DNA of 64,000 bases from Roseiarcus sp963761435 (GTDB lineage: Bacteria > Pseudomonadota > Alphaproteobacteria > Rhizobiales > Beijerinckiaceae): assembly GCA_963761435.1 (NCBI GenBank), contig CAVXHJ010000010.1:1-64000 (forward strand). The letters run 5' to 3'. The notes beneath the pieces were generated by a model that saw only the letters and a list, made by a program, of their open reading frames with translations, did not search any database and was not told where the DNA came from. Made by a program: the position numbers and the translations under genes. Shown in pieces: positions 60,590 through 64,000 of this stretch (the first letter of the stretch is position 1; each line of letters starts with the position of its first letter).

Positions 60590-61135
60590 ATGACGCTCAG
60601 CCGACGCGCCGCGCTCTGGCTTCCTCTTCTCGCAGCCTCCGCCGCCTGGGCGGCCGAAGATCCCGACAATACGGTCGTGCTCACGACGAAGCACGGCAAG
60701 GTGGTCATCCACCTGCGCCCCGACTGGGCCCCGAAGCACGTCGCGCAGATCAAGTCGCTGGTGAAGAGCAAGTTCTACGACGGCATCGTGTTCCATCGCG
60801 TCATTCCCGGATTCATGGCGCAGACGGGCGATCCCACCGGAACCGGCACAGGCGGGTCCACCCTGCCCAACCTGCCGGCCGAGTTCAACAAAACCCATTT
60901 CACCCGCGGCATCCTGGGCATGGCGCGGTCGGAGGACCCGGATTCGGCCAATTCGCAGTTTTTCATCACCACCGCCGACGCTGGATTCCTCGACGGCAAA
61001 TATACGGCGTTCGGCGAGGTCGTCTCGGGAATGGACGTCGTCGACAAGATCAAGGCCGGAACTCAGGAAAACAACGGCGCGGTCACGAACCCCGACAAGA
61101 TCGTGACCATGCGCATGGCGCCCGAAGCGAAATGA
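60590..61135 (+). CDS. ppiA: Peptidyl-prolyl cis-trans isomerase, exported cyclophilin
   Basis: A 181-residue cyclophilin with a signal peptide (TLSRRAALWLPLLAASAAWA, twin-Arg-like start; cleavage after AWA). The cyclophilin core is clear: YDGIVFHRVIPGFMAQTGDP with the catalytic arginine, then SANSQFFITTADAGFLDG and FGEVVSGMDVVDKI. It folds proline-containing proteins in the periplasm. The ATG at 60590 is the start of the signal; upstream codons in the same frame give no leader. It precedes a cytoplasmic paralogue. Confidence 0.92.
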   Translation: MTLSRRAALWLPLLAASAAWAAEDPDNTVVLTTKHGKVVIHLRPDWAPKHVAQIKSLVKSKFYDGIVFHRVIPGFMAQTGDPTGTGTGGSTLPNLPAEFNKTHFTRGILGMARSEDPDSANSQFFITTADAGFLDGKYTAFGEVVSGMDVVDKIKAGTQENNGAVTNPDKIVTMRMAPEAK

Positions 61136-61146
61136 GGAGCGGCGAT

Positions 61147-61602
61147 ATGGCGAACGCAGGCGACACGCTGACCCTCGACACGAGCAAAGGCCCGGTGGTG
61201 ATCGAGATGAACCCGGGGCTTGCGCCCGGGCATGTGGCGCACATCAAGCGCCTCGTCTCCGAGGGCTTCTATGACGGCATCGTCTTTCACCGGGTGATCG
61301 ACGGCTTCATGGCCCAGACCGGCTGCCCAAAGGGGACCGGGACCGGCGGCTCGAAATATCCCGACCTCAAGGCCGAGTTCAACGCCGAGCCGCATGTGCG
61401 CGGCACGGTGTCGATGGCTCGCGCCGCAAGCCCGGACTCGGCCAACTCGCAGTTCTTCATCTGCTTCGGCGACGCCTCCTTCCTCGACCGCAAATATACG
61501 GTGTGGGGCAAAGTCGTTTCGGGCATGGAGAATGTCGACAAGATCAAGCGTGGCGAGCCTGTCCGCGATCCCGACAAGATTGTGAAGGCGACGCTAAGCT
61601 GA
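61147..61602 (+). CDS. ppiB: Peptidyl-prolyl cis-trans isomerase, cytoplasmic cyclophilin
   Basis: A 151-residue cyclophilin without a signal peptide. It has YDGIVFHRVIDGFMAQTGCP, then SANSQFFICFGDASFLDRKY and GKVVSGMENVDKIKRG. The AGGAG at 61136-61140 lies 6-7 bases before the ATG at 61147, which is preferred over the ATG at 61132 that overlaps the ppiA stop. It is the second of the conserved ppiA-ppiB-queA-tgt order of Hyphomicrobiales. Confidence 0.92.
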   Translation: MANAGDTLTLDTSKGPVVIEMNPGLAPGHVAHIKRLVSEGFYDGIVFHRVIDGFMAQTGCPKGTGTGGSKYPDLKAEFNAEPHVRGTVSMARAASPDSANSQFFICFGDASFLDRKYTVWGKVVSGMENVDKIKRGEPVRDPDKIVKATLS

Positions 61603-61624
61603 GGCTTCTCCGCTGCCAGGCGCC

Positions 61625-61676
61625 GTAGGGCGGCCTCGCTGAGGCCGCTGAGGCGCGGTCAGCGACCGCGCCCTAC
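61625..61676. repeat. Nested double-hairpin element between ppiB and queA
   Basis: An outer inverted repeat GTAGGGCG/CGCCCTAC (61625-61632 and 61669-61676) encloses two small hairpins, GGCCTC-GCT-GAGGCC and GCGGTC-AGC-GACCGC. It looks like a REP/BIME-type dispersed element; there is no U-run, so a Rho-independent terminator is less likely. Confidence 0.6.
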
Positions 61677-61685
61677 AAGGGTTCC

Positions 61686-62792
61686 ATGCGCGTCGACGCT
61701 TTCGATTTCGATCTTCCGCCCGAACGCATCGCGCTTCACCCGGCCAACCCGCGGGACAGCGCGCGAATGCTGGTCGTCGAGGCAGACGGCCGGCTGACGG
61801 ATTCTCACATGCGCGATCTGCCGGAGTTTCTGACTCGCGGCGACGCGCTCGTCGTCAATGACACCAAGGTCATCGCGGCGCGGCTCGAGGGGGTACGAGT
61901 CAGGGGCGACGCGGTTGCTTCCGTCGAGGCGACGCTGATCGAACGCGTCGACGACTGCCGCTGGCGGGCGCTCGCGCGTCCCGCAAAGAGGCTCAAGATC
62001 GGCGAGCGCATCCGTTTCGGCGAGACGAGCGAAAGCATGGCTTGCCTTCTGGCGGCGCTCGACGCCGAGGTGGAGGAAAAGGGCGAGGCTGGCGAGGTCC
62101 TGCTCCGCTTTCACTTCGCCGGCGCGGCGCTGGATGAGGCGATCGAGAGGCTCGGCGCGCCGCCTTTGCCGCCATATGTCGCTTCCCGCCGCGCTCTGTC
62201 GCCTACCGACCGCGCAGACTATCAGACCATGTTCGCCGCCAAACCTGGAGCAGTCGCGGCGCCGACTGCTGGCCTGCATTTCACTCCGGCGCTGGTTGGG
62301 CGGCTGATCGAACGCGGCGTTGCGCTGCATCGCGTGACGCTGCATGTCGGCGCGGGGACTTTCCTCCCGGTCAAGGTCGAGGATACGCGCGACCACAAAA
62401 TGCATTCCGAGCACGGATCGATCGAGGCTGCGACCGCCGACGCCATCAACGCGGCGCGCGAGCGCGGAGGCAGGGTCGTCTGTGTCGGCACGACCGCCGC
62501 GCGCATCATGGAGAGCGCCGCCGACGAAGCTGGGAGAATTCGACCGTTTGCGGGGCAGACGGATATCTTCATCACGCCCGGATACGAGTTTCGCTCGGTC
62601 GATGCGCTGATCACCAACTTTCATTTGCCGAGATCGACGCTATTCATGCTCGTCTCGGCGTTCAGCGGGCTTGAGACCATGCGCGCCGCCTACGCGCACG
62701 CGGTTCAAGCCGGCTATCGCTTCTATTCGTACGGCGACGCCTGCCTTTTGCTCCGCGCGGGCGCCGCGAAGGCGCCGGGCGAGCGCCGGTGA
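61686..62792 (+). CDS. queA: S-adenosylmethionine:tRNA ribosyltransferase-isomerase
   Basis: A 368-residue enzyme that adds the epoxycyclopentane ring to preQ1 in tRNA during queuosine synthesis. Family features are FDFDLPPERIALHPANPRDSA near the start, ALVVNDTKVIAARL, PPYV, AAPTAGLHFTPAL, and the end FITPGYEFRSVDALITNFHL. The ATG at 61686 gives the standard N-terminus. It overlaps tgt as GTGA, so the two enzymes of the pathway are translated together. Confidence 0.95.
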   Translation: MRVDAFDFDLPPERIALHPANPRDSARMLVVEADGRLTDSHMRDLPEFLTRGDALVVNDTKVIAARLEGVRVRGDAVASVEATLIERVDDCRWRALARPAKRLKIGERIRFGETSESMACLLAALDAEVEEKGEAGEVLLRFHFAGAALDEAIERLGAPPLPPYVASRRALSPTDRADYQTMFAAKPGAVAAPTAGLHFTPALVGRLIERGVALHRVTLHVGAGTFLPVKVEDTRDHKMHSEHGSIEAATADAINAARERGGRVVCVGTTAARIMESAADEAGRIRPFAGQTDIFITPGYEFRSVDALITNFHLPRSTLFMLVSAFSGLETMRAAYAHAVQAGYRFYSYGDACLLLRAGAAKAPGERR

Positions 62793-63919
62793 GCGGCGAA
62801 TTTTCTTTCGCCGTGACAGCGGCCGACGGGCAGGCGCGCATCGGCGCCGTCTCGACGACGCGCGGAATCATTCGCACGCCCGCCTTCATGCCGGTCGGCA
62901 CCGCGGCGACGGTCAAGGCCATGCATCCCGAGGCGGTGCGGGCGCTCGGCTCCGATGTCGTGCTCTGCAATACCTATCATTTGATGCTCGCGCCCGGAGC
63001 CGAGCGGATCGCCGCGCTTGGCGGCCTGCATAAATTCATGAACTGGCCGCATCCGATCCTCACCGATTCGGGCGGCTTCCAGGTGATGAGCCTCGCCAAG
63101 CTGCGCAAGGTGAGCGAGAGCGGCGTGATTTTCCAGTCGCACATCGACGGCTCGCGGCGCGAACTGACGCCGGAGCGATCGATGGAGGTCCAACGGCTTC
63201 TCGGATCGGACATCCAGATGCAACTCGACGAGTGCGTGAGGCTGCCCTGCTCGCATGAAGAGGCGGAGCGCGCGATGCGGCTCTCGCTGCGATGGGCCGA
63301 GCGGTCCAAAGACGCCTTCGGCCGCCAGCCGGGCAGGGCGATCTTCGGGATCGTCCAGGGCGGGACGGAGAAGGGTCTGCGCGTGTTCAGCGCGCAGGGA
63401 CTCGTCGCCACAGGATTCCACGGATATGCAATCGGCGGCCTCGCGGTCGGCGAGCCGCAGGCGGCGATGCTCGAGACGCTCGACGTCGTGATCCCGCGCC
63501 TGCCTTTCGACAAGCCGCGCTATCTGATGGGGGTTGGCACGCCCGACGATCTCCTTCAGTCGTTGCGGCGCGGCGTCGACATGTTCGACTGCGTGCTGCC
63601 GACCAGGGCGGGAAGGCACGGCCTGGTCTTCACCCGCCGCGGGCGGCTCAATCTCCGCAATGCGCGCTTCGCCGATGATGCACGCCCTGTGGATGCGCTC
63701 TCGTCATCGCCGATGGCTCGCGACTATTCGCGCGCTTACTGGCGCCACCTCGTCAAGTCGGGCGAGATCCTGGCGATGATGGCGCTGACCGAAATCAACC
63801 TCGCGTATTATCAGGACCTCATGTCGGGCGCTCGGCAGGCGATAAAAGAAGCGCGGCTTGATGCTTATATCGCCGAGGCGCAACGAAATTGGGCGGAAGG
63901 CGAGGCCGAGAGTCGCTGA
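62789..63919 (+). CDS. tgt: tRNA-guanine transglycosylase (queuine/preQ1)
   Basis: A 376-residue enzyme exchanging guanine for preQ1 in tRNA. The active-site parts are intact: DSGGFQVMSL, GIVQGGTEKGLR, GGLAVGE and MFDCVLPTRAGRHG. The zinc site of the family is not: where CxCxxC is expected before RDYSRAY the sequence reads SSSPMAR (S305, S307, A310), and the later histidine ligand is replaced by Ile in LTEINLAYYQ. Either this lineage has a zinc-free form or stability is reached in another way. The GTG at 62789 overlaps the queA stop. Confidence 0.93.
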   Translation: MSGEFSFAVTAADGQARIGAVSTTRGIIRTPAFMPVGTAATVKAMHPEAVRALGSDVVLCNTYHLMLAPGAERIAALGGLHKFMNWPHPILTDSGGFQVMSLAKLRKVSESGVIFQSHIDGSRRELTPERSMEVQRLLGSDIQMQLDECVRLPCSHEEAERAMRLSLRWAERSKDAFGRQPGRAIFGIVQGGTEKGLRVFSAQGLVATGFHGYAIGGLAVGEPQAAMLETLDVVIPRLPFDKPRYLMGVGTPDDLLQSLRRGVDMFDCVLPTRAGRHGLVFTRRGRLNLRNARFADDARPVDALSSSPMARDYSRAYWRHLVKSGEILAMMALTEINLAYYQDLMSGARQAIKEARLDAYIAEAQRNWAEGEAESR

Positions 63920-63940
63920 CCGTCATCGCGAGATAAAAAA

Positions 63941-63982
63941 GCGAGGGGCGAGACGCCTATTCTGGCGGCTCGCCCCTTTTTT
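63941..63982 (+). terminator. Rho-independent terminator after tgt
   Basis: GGGGCGAG (63945-63952) and CTCGCCCC (63969-63976) form an 8-bp GC stem with a 16-base loop that can pair further, followed by six Ts. An A-run precedes the stem, so it could work in both directions. It ends the ppi-queA-tgt unit. Confidence 0.88.
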
Positions 63983-64000
63983 GGTCGATGCCTTGCGTTT

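Noticed and set aside
61603..61685. Rho-independent terminator between ppiB and queA
   Set aside because: The nested hairpins lack a following T-run and look like a dispersed palindromic element.

Overview
The window reads as a GC-rich chromosome segment of an alphaproteobacterium, most likely Hyphomicrobiales (Rhizobiales). The ppiA-ppiB-queA-tgt block at the right end, an LpxL-type acyltransferase, the TrpB2-type tryptophan synthase beta chain and the REP-like palindromes built on GGCCGGGACAAGCCCGGCC all fit that group; species cannot be named from the sequence.

Region 1 (0.4-41.5 kb) is a catabolic island lying between two occurrences of one dispersed repeat (1-398 and 41561-42772), with an IS transposase remnant at the left edge. 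Its first half (879-22392, all + strand) looks like one long transcription unit: a branched-chain-amino-acid-type ABC importer (SBP, LivH, LivM, LivG, and LivF fused to a Tm-1-like/UPF0261 domain that is frameshifted), a PEP-hydrolase-like TIM barrel, a giant flotillin-like membrane protein with a 44-residue hendecad repeat, two SRPBCC proteins, a four-gene molybdenum hydroxylase with a split large subunit, its MoxR and CoxE-type maturation pair, then an amidohydrolase, an MBL hydrolase, a lactonase-isochorismatase fusion and a flavodoxin-fold reductase.

The second half (22.4-41.4 kb) has a GntR/FCD repressor whose likely operators (TAATGTATACAA) lie in its own promoter and in the promoter of a hydantoinase operon (HyuA-HyuB-N-carbamoyl amidase-like hydrolase-sugar-type ABC importer-frameshifted lyase). 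Beyond it are a leuCD-like pair on the opposite strand and a second module (lyase-HyuB-HyuA-isochorismatase). Together the genes suggest import of a nitrogenous heterocycle, Mo-dependent hydroxylation, ATP-dependent ring opening, removal of a carbamoyl group, and aconitase/lyase-type cleavage of the carbon skeleton. The substrate cannot be read from the sequence.

Region 2 (41.5-64 kb) is ordinary chromosome with scars: four tandem 305-bp repeat units, a CoA-transferase remnant, an aromatic-acid efflux set (HlyD, DUF1656, FUSC), SDR, xthA, methyltransferases, a serine hydrolase, a B12-binding radical SAM protein, a decayed membrane-protein pseudogene followed by a copy of the radical SAM gene's last 31 bp, an acyltransferase, trpB2, and the ppi/queA/tgt block ending in a clear terminator. 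The best candidate for an undescribed system is the flotillin + SRPBCC + split Mo-hydroxylase assembly. No tRNA, rRNA or CRISPR array was seen.
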